A DNA stretch of 64,000 nt, from assembly GCF_003991205.1 (NCBI RefSeq), contig NZ_RXOZ01000032.1, positions 1 through 64,000 of the forward strand. Reading direction: 5' to 3'. The position numbers were made by a program, and so were the translations under genes. Shown piece after piece: positions 40,963 to 49,748 of the stretch. The notes below the pieces were generated by a model. The model made no database searches and was not told the origin of the DNA. It worked only from the letters and a program-made list of their open reading frames with translations. The stretch's first letter is position 1; each line of letters begins with the position of its first letter. The DNA comes from Georgenia sp. SYP-B2076. GTDB taxonomy: Bacteria; Actinomycetota; Actinomycetes; Actinomycetales; Actinomycetaceae.

Positions 40963-41693
40963 AGCAGCTCCTCCAGGTCCCGCACCACCACGTCGGCGCC
41001 GCTGGCGCGCAGCGCGTCCGCCTGCCCGAGGCGATCCACCCCGACGACGTAGCCGAAGCCGCCGGCCCGGCCGGCCTGCACCCCGGCCAGCGCGTCCTCG
41101 AAGACGGCGGCGTCCGCGGGCTCCACACCGAGCCGGCGTGCGGCCTCGAGGAACGTGTCGGGGGCGGGCTTGCCCGTCAGGCCCCGTTGCCGGGCCACGA
41201 CGGCGTCGACCACGCCGTCGAAGAGCGGGGCGATGCCGGTCACGCCGAGCACCAGACGCGTGTTGGCGCTGCTCGAGACCACCGCCCGAGCGAGCCCCGC
41301 GGCCCGCGCGGCCTCGACGTAGCGACGGCTGCCCTCGTACACCTCGACACCGTCGTCCTCGATGAGCCGGAGCAGCAGCTCGTTCTTCCCGTTGCCGAGG
41401 CCGTAGACCGTCTCCGTCGCGGGCCCGTCCTCGGGCGTCCCCTCGGGAAGGACGATCCCGCGGCTGCCCAGGAAGTCCCGCACCCCGTCCACGCGCCGCT
41501 TCCCGTCGACGTAGGTGGCGTAGTCGGCCCGTGGGTCGAAGGGCACGAACGTCGACCCGGTGCGGCGCGCGCGCTCGCGCAGGTAGCCGTCGAACGCGTG
41601 GGACCAGGCGGCACGGTGGACCTCTGCCGTGCGCGTGAGGACGCCGTCGAGGTCGAACAGGCATGCCCGCACACCGTCGGGAAGACCCAGCAT
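40959..41693 (-). CDS. Beta-phosphoglucomutase-type HAD hydrolase
   Basis: A 244-residue HAD protein. The catalytic loop is [14 protein letters not shown] (nucleophile Asp and acid/base Asp), with motif 2 in [10 protein letters not shown], the motif 3 lysine in [14 protein letters not shown] and the acidic motif [17 protein letters not shown]. Beta-PGMs convert beta-glucose 1-phosphate to glucose 6-phosphate, the next step after the overlapping GH65 phosphorylase. The two genes form a two-step disaccharide utilisation unit, similar in order to Rv3400-Rv3401 of Mycobacterium tuberculosis. The cap helices contain the WSHAFDGYL and [14 protein letters not shown] segments usual for the family. 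Confidence 0.9.
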   Translation of the reverse strand: MLGLPDGVRACLFDLDGVLTRTAEVHRAAWSHAFDGYLRERARRTGSTFVPFDPRADYATYVDGKRRVDGVRDFLGSRGIVLPEGTPEDGPATETVYGLGNGKNELLLRLIEDDGVEVYEGSRRYVEAARAAGLARAVVSSSANTRLVLGVTGIAPLFDGVVDAVVARQRGLTGKPAPDTFLEAARRLGVEPADAAVFEDALAGVQAGRAGGFGYVVGVDRLGQADALRASGADVVVRDLEELL

Positions 41694-41957
41694 GGACGCT
41701 CCTTGCCTCGATCCGTCCCGTCAGTTTCGCTGCGCCGCCGCCCGGCTGCCATCGGGGGCGCCCGACGGCGGGGCGCCGGCACCGCTGCGGGGCCCATGTC
41801 GGCGCTCCCGCGTCCGAACCCGGATCGGATGCTCACTCCCTGCGGTTGCGGGCGCGACGCGGGCGCGTACGTTGTAAAGCACACCTCGGGAACGCCTGGC
41901 CGGCCGCGCACCGAACGCTCTCGATGGTCCCGACAAGCCGATTGGAGGAGGACACCA

Positions 41958-42200
41958 ATGGCAACCGGAGAGACCGGTTTCGACGACGTCACGTACGACC
42001 TCATCTCGGTGCAGTACCACTCCCTCAAGGCCGGGCACGACTACGGCCAGTACGTCCGCGACGCCCGGAACGCGGGCAAGGAGGAGATCGCCTCCTTCTT
42101 CGAGTCGGTCATGGCCGAGGACTCCGAGCGCGCGAGGAAGTGCCACGAGTTCCTCCGCCAGCTCGGCGGCATCGACAACGCCCCGCCGCAGCAGGCCTAG
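41958..42200 (+). CDS. Small actinobacterial hypothetical protein, helical
   Basis: An 80-residue, acidic, almost wholly helical protein (DLISVQYHSLKAGHDYGQYVRDARNAGKEEIASFFESVMAEDSERARKCHEFLRQLGG). The spacing of His, Glu and Asp in two long helices recalls half of a ferritin-like bundle, but this is only pattern similarity. The ATG follows GGAGGAG. The next gene, 115 bases downstream, is a PRC-barrel stress-type protein. No function is claimed. Confidence 0.8.
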   Translation: MATGETGFDDVTYDLISVQYHSLKAGHDYGQYVRDARNAGKEEIASFFESVMAEDSERARKCHEFLRQLGGIDNAPPQQA

Positions 42201-42315
42201 CCCCACCGGGCGGGCCGGCACCGCGCGGAGCCGCGTCAACGACATCCACCACCAGTCCTTCTTGGCGCGCGCCCTCATCCGGGTGCCGCGCCGACGTCGA
42301 CCCCCAGGAGAAGAA

Positions 42316-43113
42316 ATGATCACCACCGAGCAGATCCAAAACTTGATCGACAGCAAGGCCACCGTCGTCTCGAACGACGGGGACAAGATCGGCACCGTCG
42401 GCCAGGTCTTCGTCGACGACGTCACCGGCGAGCCCACGTGGGTCACCGCCAAGACGGGCCTCTTCGGCACGTCCGAGTCGTTCGTGCCGCTCAGCGCCGC
42501 CACCGTCGAGGGTGACACCGTGCGCGTCCCCTACGACAAGTCCATGGTCAAGGACGCGCCCAGGATCGACACGGACCAGCACCTCTCCGAGGCGGAGGAG
42601 GACGAGCTCTACCGCTACTACCACCTCGACGACTCCGGCTACAGCAGGACCGACGTCGACACCACCACCACGATGAGCGGCACGGCGGGCACGAGCGGGC
42701 TCCGTGACCGGGACAGGCTCGACACCGACCGCGGGGACGACGCCTCGGTGGTCCTGTCCGAGGAGCAGGTCAACGTCGGCACCCGCCGGCGGGAGGCGGG
42801 CCGCGCGCGGCTGCGCAAGTACGTCATCACCGAGAACGTGACCAAGACCGTCCCCGTCACCCGGGAGGAGGTCCGGATCGAGCGCGAGCCGATCACCGAC
42901 GGCGACCGGCACTCCACCACCATCGGTGACGACGAGGCCGAGGTAACCCTCCACGAGGACGAGGTCGTCGTCGACAAGGACACCGTGCCCGTGGAAAAGG
43001 TCCGGCTCAACAAGGACACCGTCACCGAGCAGCGGGAGGTCACCGAGCAGGTCCGCAAGGAAGAGGTCGACACCGACACCGACCGCGACACGGGCCGCCA
43101 CACGCGCCCGTAG
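42316..43113 (+). CDS. PRC-barrel and DUF2382 domain protein
   Basis: A 265-residue protein. A PRC-barrel domain (about 8-80, VVSNDGDKIGTVGQVFVDDVTGEPTWVTAKTGLFG, FVPLSAATVEGDTVRVPYDK) and an acidic Ser/Thr/Asp-rich linker precede a DUF2382 domain (about 150-245) with repeated RKYVITENVTKTVPVTREEVRIEREPI and EVTLHEDEVVVDKDTVPVEKVRLNKDTVTE segments. Such proteins are typical of stress-responsive actinobacterial loci and their role is unknown. The ATG at 42316 follows AGGAGAAG. Confidence 0.9.
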   Translation: MITTEQIQNLIDSKATVVSNDGDKIGTVGQVFVDDVTGEPTWVTAKTGLFGTSESFVPLSAATVEGDTVRVPYDKSMVKDAPRIDTDQHLSEAEEDELYRYYHLDDSGYSRTDVDTTTTMSGTAGTSGLRDRDRLDTDRGDDASVVLSEEQVNVGTRRREAGRARLRKYVITENVTKTVPVTREEVRIEREPITDGDRHSTTIGDDEAEVTLHEDEVVVDKDTVPVEKVRLNKDTVTEQREVTEQVRKEEVDTDTDRDTGRHTRP

Positions 43114-43212
43114 CGCGGCGACCGCGGCCCCGCCGCACATCGTCGATCCCCCGGTGCGGGGCCCGGCCCCGGCCGGGCCCCGCACGCTCGCGTGCAGCGG
43201 CCCCACGGGGCC

Positions 43213-43884
43213 TCACCGACGCCGTCGGCGCCTGGTCCGGTCGAGACCCGTGCCGAGGCGGGTGGCCACCGGCATGGCGAGGAGCAGCAACAGCGCCGGG
43301 ACGGGCCACGCCAGCGCGACGACCGTCGCGACCGCGAACAGGGCGGCGGACGCGGCCTCCCGGGCCTGGAGCGCCCGCAGCCTGGCCGGCCCGTCACCAC
43401 CACGCTGGAGCCCGGGCCGCCGCCGGACGTACGCCGTCTGGGCGGCCGCCACCACCGCCCCCACCGTCAGCGTGGCGAGGTAGAAGCTGGTGGTGTCAAT
43501 CCGTGGCCCCTCGCCGGCGCCGAGCATCGCCGTCGGGAACGGGATGACGACGATGACCAGCAGCCACAGGAACGTCAGGCCCACGAGCGTGTCGTCATAG
43601 TCCGTCACCTGCTCGAAGAGGCGGCGGTGCCCGCGCCAGAAGGCGGCGATGGCGAGGAAGGAGACGCCGAAGCTGACGAGCTCGCCCACGTGGTCGGCCA
43701 GCAGGGCCCCGACCCGGGCGTCGGCGGCCTCGGGGGCCAGCTCGACGACCGGCAGGATCAGCAGCGTCAGCGCGATGGCCACCGCGGCGTCGGTGAAGGC
43801 AGCGACGCGGTGCAGCACCTCGGTGCGCTCCGGCCCGGGCCCCGTGGCGCCGCGCGCTCTCCCGTGGGTCATCCGCCTCTCCAT
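43213..43884 (-). CDS. TMEM175-family potassium channel-like protein
   Basis: A 223-residue membrane protein with six hydrophobic segments. The family signature RxxxFxD in helix 1 is present as HRVAAFTDAAVAIALTLLILPVVEL, followed by FLAIAAFWRGHRRLFEQV and FLWLLVIVVIPFPTAML. Bacterial TMEM175 proteins assemble as tetrameric K+ channels gated by the helix 1 isoleucine/leucine. The first start, ATG at 43884, has GGAGG five bases upstream. A very basic C-terminal tail (RTRRRRRR) ends the protein. Divergent from tspO. Confidence 0.88.
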   Translation of the reverse strand: MERRMTHGRARGATGPGPERTEVLHRVAAFTDAAVAIALTLLILPVVELAPEAADARVGALLADHVGELVSFGVSFLAIAAFWRGHRRLFEQVTDYDDTLVGLTFLWLLVIVVIPFPTAMLGAGEGPRIDTTSFYLATLTVGAVVAAAQTAYVRRRPGLQRGGDGPARLRALQAREAASAALFAVATVVALAWPVPALLLLLAMPVATRLGTGLDRTRRRRRR

Positions 43885-44035
43885 CCCCACCTCCACGCCC
43901 TGGGCGAGCGCGGCTGGGCCGAAGGTACCGTCCTCGCGCGCGCCGGGCGGGGCGATCGCGCGCTCGGCGCGCCGGGGCGCGAGCCCTGCGGTAGGAACGA
44001 CGCATGAGCACGATCCAGGAAGCCGCCGGCTCGTG

Positions 44036-44515
44036 ATGCGCGCGGCGACGGTGGCGGGCACCTCGGTCGCCTGCGTCTTGACGGCGGTGGCCGGGTCGGT
44101 CGCGACGGACCCGTCGGCCTCGTGGTACCGCGCGCTCCGCAAGCCGGCGTGGCAGCCGCCGCCGGTGGCGTTCCCCGTGGTGTGGACGGCGCTGTACCTG
44201 GGCATCGCCCTCGCGGCCGCTGCGGCGCTGGACGCGCACGAGCGCGAGGACCCGGAGCGCCGGCGCTACCTCTGGGCGCTGGCGGGCAACCTCGTGCTGA
44301 ACGCCGGCTGGAGCTGGCTCTTCTGGCGTGGCAGGCGCCCCTGGGTGGCCGCCGCGGAGTGCGCGGCGCTCGCCCTGAGCGGCGCCGACCTGGTCCGCCG
44401 CACCTACCGGGCACGGCCGGGTGCGGGAGTCGCCCTGGCGCCCTACGCCGCGTGGTGCGGCTTCGCCACCGCGCTCACCACCGCGATCGCCCGGCGCAAC
44501 CCACGGAAGGTCTAG
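44036..44515 (+). CDS. tspO: TspO/MBR family protein
   Basis: A 159-residue five-helix translocator-type protein. Family landmarks are SWYRALRKPAWQPPPVAFPVVWTALYLGIALA and NLVLNAGWSWLFWRGRRPWVAAAECAAL, with the Trp/Asn ligand-pocket residues. TspO binds porphyrins and cholesterol-like molecules and is linked to oxidative stress. The ATG at 44036 is preceded by GTG in frame; either could start it. The SDR/DUF2867 gene begins 4 bases after the stop, so they are probably one transcript. Confidence 0.88.
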   Translation: MRAATVAGTSVACVLTAVAGSVATDPSASWYRALRKPAWQPPPVAFPVVWTALYLGIALAAAAALDAHEREDPERRRYLWALAGNLVLNAGWSWLFWRGRRPWVAAAECAALALSGADLVRRTYRARPGAGVALAPYAAWCGFATALTTAIARRNPRKV

Positions 44516-44519
44516 ACCG

Positions 44520-46049
44520 ATGTCCGACCAACGCCAGCTCACCGCCCTCGTCACGGGCGCCACCGGCTATATCGGCGGGCGGCTGGTCCCCGAGCTCCTG
44601 TCGGCCGGCTTCGCGGTGCGCGCCATGGCACGCCACCCGGACCGGCTGGCCGACCGCGCCTGGCGCGGCGCGGTGGACGTCGTCCAGGCCGACGCGCAGG
44701 ACGTGGGTGCGCTGCGCGCGGCGATGGAGGGCGTCGACGTCGCCTACTACCTCATCCACTCCCTCGCCACGGGGGCCACGTTCGAGCAGCGCGACCGGCG
44801 CACGGCGCGCACCTTCGCCGTCGCCGCCCGCGAGGCAGGCGTCGGGCGCATCGTCTACCTCGGCGGGATGCACCCTGACGACGAGCAGCTCTCGCCCCAC
44901 CTCGACTCCCGCCGGGAGGTGGGCGAGATCCTCCTCGCGAGCGGGGTGCCCACGGCCGTGCTGCAGGCCGCCGTCATCATCGGTTCGGGCAGCGCCTCGT
45001 TCGAGATGATGCGCTACCTCACCGAGCGCCTGCCCGCGATGGTGGCGCCGAAGTGGCTGGACAACCGCATCCAGCCCATCGCGGTGCGCGACGTGCTGCG
45101 CTACCTCGTGGGGGCGGCCCGCGTCCCGCCGGAGGTCAGCCGCACGTTCGACATCGGCGGCCCGGAGGTGCTCACCTACCGCCAGATGATGCAGCGCTAC
45201 GCCGCCGTCGCCGGCCTGCCGGCCCGCGTGATCCGCACCGTGCCGGTGCTGACGCCGAAGCTGGCGAGCCACTGGGTGGGCCTGGTCACCCCGGTGCCGT
45301 CCGGGCTGGCGCGGCCGCTGGTGGAGTCCCTCATCCACGAGGTGGTGGCGAAGGAGGACGACATCCGCCGCTACGTGCCGGACCCCCCGGAGGGGCTGCT
45401 CGGCTTCGACCGGGCCGTGGAGCTGGCGCTCCAGCGGGTGCGGGAGTTCGACGTGAGCACCTCCTGGTCCTCCGCGTCGACCGCCGACGCCCCGAGCGAC
45501 CCGCTGCCGGAGGACCCGGAGTGGGCGGGCGGCAGCCTCCAGGTCGACGAGCGTGAGCGCCTGGTCGGGGCCAGCCGGGCCAGCCTGTGGACCGTGATCG
45601 AGGGCATCGGCGGCGCCAACGGCTGGTACTCGTGGCGCATGGGCTGGGTGGCGCGGGGCCTCATGGACCGGGTCTTCGGCGGGCCGGGGCTGCGCCGCGG
45701 CCGGCGCAACCCGCGCGACCTGTCCGTGGGAGACGCCCTGGACTGGTGGCGCGTGGAGCAGATCGAGGACGGACACCTCCTGCGCCTGCGCGCCGAGATG
45801 CGCCTGCCGGGACTGGCGTGGCTGGAGCTCATCGCCGACGCCGACGAGCGGGGCCGCACGCTGTTCAGGCAGCGGGCGGTCTTCCACCCCCAGGGGCTGC
45901 TCGGCCAGGCGTACTGGTGGGCCATCTCCCCCTTCCACGGCCTCGTCTTCGGCGGGATGCAGCGCAACGTCGCGCGTGCCGCCGAGGAGCTCGAGCGCGG
46001 CGGCCACCGGGAGGCCGCCGCCGCGGCCGGGCCATCGCCGGGCGGCTGA
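44520..46049 (+). CDS. NAD(P)-binding SDR epimerase with C-terminal DUF2867
   Basis: A 509-residue two-part protein. Residues 1-300 are an atypical short-chain dehydrogenase with the GATGYIG NAD(P)-binding loop and a NmrA-like core (ALRAAMEGVDVAYYLIHSLATG, RIVYLGGMHPDDEQLSPHLDSRREVGEILLASG). Residues about 340-490 are DUF2867, a START-like lipid-binding fold (GWYSWRMGWVARGLMDRVFGGPGLRRGRRNP, WAISPFHGLVFGGMQRNV). The combination occurs in many actinobacteria and is thought to act on membrane-associated redox substrates; the substrate is unknown. It lies 4 bases after tspO. Confidence 0.87.
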   Translation: MSDQRQLTALVTGATGYIGGRLVPELLSAGFAVRAMARHPDRLADRAWRGAVDVVQADAQDVGALRAAMEGVDVAYYLIHSLATGATFEQRDRRTARTFAVAAREAGVGRIVYLGGMHPDDEQLSPHLDSRREVGEILLASGVPTAVLQAAVIIGSGSASFEMMRYLTERLPAMVAPKWLDNRIQPIAVRDVLRYLVGAARVPPEVSRTFDIGGPEVLTYRQMMQRYAAVAGLPARVIRTVPVLTPKLASHWVGLVTPVPSGLARPLVESLIHEVVAKEDDIRRYVPDPPEGLLGFDRAVELALQRVREFDVSTSWSSASTADAPSDPLPEDPEWAGGSLQVDERERLVGASRASLWTVIEGIGGANGWYSWRMGWVARGLMDRVFGGPGLRRGRRNPRDLSVGDALDWWRVEQIEDGHLLRLRAEMRLPGLAWLELIADADERGRTLFRQRAVFHPQGLLGQAYWWAISPFHGLVFGGMQRNVARAAEELERGGHREAAAAAGPSPGG

Positions 46050-46138
46050 CCGGGCGGGCCCCGGGCCGCGACGCCGGTGGCCGCCCGGCCGCGGCGGCGT
46101 CGGCGACCGTGTCCCCGGCGGCAACTACGCTCGGGCAC

Positions 46139-47851
46139 GTGGACGTCGTCGTGGCAGTGGAGCGCGGGAACGTCCACCTCGTGGCCGACGGCGGCGCGGC
46201 GGGCACGACGTCCCGGTTCCCCCTCGAGGAGCTCCCCGAGCGGGTGCGCGCGCTCGAGGCCAGGCGTCCCCGCTGGGTCTGGGCGGACACTGGCTCGCTC
46301 TACCCCGCGCTGCTGCAGGCGTCGGTGCGCGTGGAGCGCTGCCACGACCTGCGGCTGTGCCACGCGGTCCTGCGGCACGCCGCGCTGAGCGCCGGATCCG
46401 CCCTGGCGAGCGCCCCGCCGGGCGCCTGGGACACATCCCTCAGCGGCGACGTCGACCACCAGCCCACCCTGCTGGACGGCCTCGTCCAGGCGCACACCGC
46501 GGAGGACGTGGTGGCCGAGCACGCCCGCCAGCGCGCTGCCGTGGACGGGTCGGCGGACCCGGGCCGGCTGCGCCTCCTCCTCGCCGCGGAGTCCGCCGGT
46601 GCGCTCATCGCGGCCGAGATGTCGCACGACGGGCTGCCGTGGGACCGCGAGGTGCACGACCGGCTGCTCACGGACCTGCTCGGGCCCCGGCCGCGGCACG
46701 GGAGCCGCCCGGCCCGGCTCGAGGCGCTCGCGGGGCAGATCCGCGCGTGCCTGGACGCCCCCGACCTCAACCCCGACTCCGCCCCGGAGCTCCTGCGGGC
46801 CCTGCGGGGCGCGGGCCTCGACGTGCGCACCACCAGGAAGTGGGAGCTCGCGGAGCTCGACCACCCCGTCGTCCCGCCGCTGCTGGAGTACAAGCAGCTC
46901 TCCCGCCTGTTCTCCGCGAACGGCTGGGCCTGGATGGACGCCTGGGTCCGGCCGGCGGCGGGCGGCCGGGGCGGCCGGTTCCGGCCCGACTACGTGCCCG
47001 GCGGCGTGGTCACCGGCCGGTGGGCGACCCGGGGCGGGGGCGCCCTCCAGCTGCCCAGGCAGATCCGGGCCGCGGTGACGGCGGACCCGGGCTGGAAGCT
47101 CGTCGTCGCCGACGCCGCCCAGGTCGAGCCGCGCGTGCTGGCGGCCATGTCCCGCGACGGGCACATGGCCCGGGCCGGCCGGGGGGCCGATCTCTACCAG
47201 GGCCTGGTGGACGACGGGATCGTCGACACGCGCGCGCACGCCAAGGTCGCGATGCTCGGCGCCCTGTACGGGGCGACCACCGGCGAGGCCGGCCGGCTCA
47301 TGCCCCGCCTGGTGCGCGCGTACCCGCGGGCCACCGGCGTCGTCGAGCACGCGGCGCAGGTGGGCGAGGGGGGCGGCGTGGTGAGCACGTGGCTCGGGCG
47401 GACCTCCCCGCCGCCGGCCGGCTCGTGGCACGAGGCCCAGCGGCGCGCGAGCGAGCCAGACGCCGACGAGGCCGACCGCCGCCGCGCCTACCGGCAGGCC
47501 CGCGACTGGGGGCGCTTCACCCGCAACTTCGTGGTCCAGGGCACCGCCGCCGAGTGGGCCCTGTGCTGGATGGCGGACCTGCGCGGCCGGCTCCGCGAGA
47601 TCGCCGGGAACGACCCGGCGGCAGGCGACCCGGGCACCAGCGGCCCGGCAGCCCCCGGCGCGGGCGCCCCGCACCTCGTGTTCTTCCTGCACGACGAGGT
47701 GATCGTCCACTCCCCCGCCCACCTCGCCGACGCCGTCGCCGCGGCGGTGCGCGAGGCGGCCGCGGGTGCCGGGCGGCTCCTGTTCGGGGACTTCCCGGTC
47801 GAGTTCCCGCTCGACGTCGCCGTCGTCGACAACTACGCCGAGGCGACATAG
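46139..47851 (+). CDS. Family A DNA polymerase-like protein (bifunctional 3'-5' exonuclease/DNA polymerase)
   Basis: A 570-residue protein with a PolA-type polymerase domain in its C-terminal half. Motif A is VVADAAQVEPRVLAAMSRD, motif B is RAHAKVAMLGALYGATTG and motif C is FFLHDEVIVHS, all with the required acidic, Lys, Tyr and His-Asp-Glu residues. The N-terminal 200 residues correspond to a reduced exonuclease-like region without clear DEDD residues. No 5' nuclease domain. It is a second, short polymerase typical of high-GC actinobacteria, separate from the main PolA; its cellular role is unsettled. GTG start at 46139. Confidence 0.87.
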   Translation: MDVVVAVERGNVHLVADGGAAGTTSRFPLEELPERVRALEARRPRWVWADTGSLYPALLQASVRVERCHDLRLCHAVLRHAALSAGSALASAPPGAWDTSLSGDVDHQPTLLDGLVQAHTAEDVVAEHARQRAAVDGSADPGRLRLLLAAESAGALIAAEMSHDGLPWDREVHDRLLTDLLGPRPRHGSRPARLEALAGQIRACLDAPDLNPDSAPELLRALRGAGLDVRTTRKWELAELDHPVVPPLLEYKQLSRLFSANGWAWMDAWVRPAAGGRGGRFRPDYVPGGVVTGRWATRGGGALQLPRQIRAAVTADPGWKLVVADAAQVEPRVLAAMSRDGHMARAGRGADLYQGLVDDGIVDTRAHAKVAMLGALYGATTGEAGRLMPRLVRAYPRATGVVEHAAQVGEGGGVVSTWLGRTSPPPAGSWHEAQRRASEPDADEADRRRAYRQARDWGRFTRNFVVQGTAAEWALCWMADLRGRLREIAGNDPAAGDPGTSGPAAPGAGAPHLVFFLHDEVIVHSPAHLADAVAAAVREAAAGAGRLLFGDFPVEFPLDVAVVDNYAEAT

Positions 47852-47926
47852 GTCAGGGGCGCCGGGGTAGGAGCAGAATGAACGGCACTCCGTCGCACCC
47901 ACGCAATGACGCCACGAGGAGCACCA

Positions 47927-48574
47927 ATGGACGGCGACAAGGGGCTCCCGGGTCTGAGCCACCCCGACCACATCCTTCGCACGATCGCCGCGGAGCTCGC
48001 CGAGAAGTTCGCCGGCACGTTCAGCGCCGACATGGTCGAGCGCTACGTGTTCGAGTCCTACGCCGCCCTCGCCCGGACGGCCCGGGTCAGCGCGATGCTG
48101 CCGGCGCTGGCCCAGAAGTTCGCGACCGACCGGCTCACCGCCCTCGCCCAGTCCGAGGGCGCGCTGCCCCACGCCGTCCCCGAGGTCCTGTTCGTCTGCG
48201 TCGAGAACGCCGGGCGCTCGCAGATGGCCGCCGCCCTCCTGAACCGCCGCGCCGAGGGCCGGGTGCACGCCCGCTCAGCGGGAGCCTCCCCGATCGAGCG
48301 TGTCTACCCCCGCGCGGCGGAGGCCATGGCGGAGCTCGGCGTGGACATGGCCGACGCCTACCCCAAGCCGCTGACGGACGACGTGGTCCGCGCCGCCGAC
48401 GTCGTCATCACGATGAGCTGCCCGGACGCCTGCCCCGTCTACGCCGGGAAGCGCTACGAGGACTGGGAGCTCGACGACGCCTCCGAGGACACCATCGAGG
48501 AGGCGCGGCGGATCCGCAACGAGCTCGACGCCCGCGTCGACAAGCTCCTCGGCCAGCTCCCGGCGATGCCCTGA
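47927..48574 (+). CDS. LMW phosphatase / arsenate-mycothiol transferase-type protein with N-terminal helical domain
   Basis: A 215-residue protein. Residues 1-80 form a three-helix module (ILRTIAAELAEKFAGTFSADMVERYVFESYAAL). Residues 85-215 are a low-molecular-weight phosphatase fold with the P-loop C91-VENAGR97-S and the second cysteine region MSCPDACPVYAGKRYEDWEL. This layout is that of mycothiol-dependent arsenate reductases of actinobacteria. No arsenite efflux gene is nearby, so a protein phosphatase role is possible too. The ATG at 47927 follows CGAGGAG. Confidence 0.87.
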   Translation: MDGDKGLPGLSHPDHILRTIAAELAEKFAGTFSADMVERYVFESYAALARTARVSAMLPALAQKFATDRLTALAQSEGALPHAVPEVLFVCVENAGRSQMAAALLNRRAEGRVHARSAGASPIERVYPRAAEAMAELGVDMADAYPKPLTDDVVRAADVVITMSCPDACPVYAGKRYEDWELDDASEDTIEEARRIRNELDARVDKLLGQLPAMP

Positions 48575-48590
48575 CCGGCGCTGCTCACGG

Positions 48591-49748
48591 TCAGGCCCGC
48601 GCGTCCTCCCCGGCCGGCACGACGACGACGCCCGCCGGGTCGAGCCGCACCCGCACCTGCGCGCCGACCTGCGCGGCCGGCCCGGCCAGGGCCACGGCAG
48701 TCTGCCCGTCCGGGAGCGTGACGGCGACCTCGGTGTGCCCACGGCGGAACCGCGTGGCGGCCACGGTCAGCGGCGTGCCGTCGCCCGCGCCGCCCTCCGC
48801 GAGGTGCAGGGCCCCCGGCCCGAGCCCGACCAGGACCGGGCCGCGCTCGCCGGCCACGGACACCGGCCCCAGCACCGTGCGCGCGAGCCCGCCGGCCGCC
48901 ACCGCCGGGAGGAACGGCCCGTACCCGAGGAAGGCGGCGACCTCGCGGCTGACCGGGGCGCGCCACAGCTCGCCGGGGCCGGCGACCTGGGCGATGAGCC
49001 CGTCTGCCATGACGGCCACCCGGTCGGCGACCGTGAAGGCCTCGTCGTGGTCGTGGGTGACGTACAGGGCGGTGGTACCGGTGGCCCGCAGGATGTCGTG
49101 GAGCTCGCCGGTCAGGTGCTCGCGCAGCCCCCGGTCCAGCGCGGAGAGCGGCTCGTCGAGCAGCAGCAGCTGGGGCGCCGGGGCGAGGGACCGGGCGAGC
49201 GCCACGCGCTGGGCCTGGCCGCCCGAGAGGGTGCTCACCGCGCGCGCGCCGTAGCCGGGCAGGCCGACGAGCTCGAGCAGCTCGCCCACGCGGCGCCGCC
49301 GCAGCGCGCGGGGCACCCCCGCCATCGCGAGGCCGTAGGCGACGTTCCCGGCGACCGAGCGGTGCGGGAAGAGCTGGCCGTCCTGGAACATCAGGCCGAA
49401 GCCGCGCTCGTGCACCGGGACGCCCACGACGTCCCGCCCGTCCCAGCCGATCGTGCCCGCGACCGCCGGCTCGAGGCCGGCGACGGCGCGCAGCAGGGAG
49501 GACTTGCCCGAGCCGGACGCCCCGAGCAGGGCGACCACCTCGCCGACGGCGACGTCGAGGTCCACGCCGGCGACCGCCGTCGTCGCCCCGCCGCGGCCGG
49601 CGTCGTACCGGACCACCAGGCCCCGCACGGACAGCCCCGCATGACCGGGCGACCGCGGCGACCACGCCGGGGCCCGGCGGGCGTCGGCCTCGGGCGGGGG
49701 CGCCGGCGCACGCCGGCCGCCGGCCGCCGGGACGTGCAGCTCGCTCAC
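48591..49748 (-). CDS. ABC transporter ATP-binding protein (thiamine-type)
   Basis: A 385-residue ATPase. Walker A GASGSGKSS, signature LSGGQAQRVALARSL, Walker B LLLLDEPLSALD and the switch histidine in VTHDHDEA are all intact. The C-terminal 120 residues form a TOBE-like regulatory domain (VLVGLGPGALHL; RVRLDPAGVVVVPAGED). Third gene of a substrate-binding/permease/ATPase unit under a TPP riboswitch, so thiamine or a precursor is the likely cargo. GTG start overlaps the permease stop as GTGA. Confidence 0.9.
   Translation of the reverse strand: MSELHVPAAGGRRAPAPPPEADARRAPAWSPRSPGHAGLSVRGLVVRYDAGRGGATTAVAGVDLDVAVGEVVALLGASGSGKSSLLRAVAGLEPAVAGTIGWDGRDVVGVPVHERGFGLMFQDGQLFPHRSVAGNVAYGLAMAGVPRALRRRRVGELLELVGLPGYGARAVSTLSGGQAQRVALARSLAPAPQLLLLDEPLSALDRGLREHLTGELHDILRATGTTALYVTHDHDEAFTVADRVAVMADGLIAQVAGPGELWRAPVSREVAAFLGYGPFLPAVAAGGLARTVLGPVSVAGERGPVLVGLGPGALHLAEGGAGDGTPLTVAATRFRRGHTEVAVTLPDGQTAVALAGPAAQVGAQVRVRLDPAGVVVVPAGEDARA

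Noticed and set aside
41845-41880. Sigma-B-like promoter before the small stress-type genes
   Set aside because: GGTTGC and GCGTAC can be read with plausible spacing, but matches are too weak in such GC-rich DNA to support a call.
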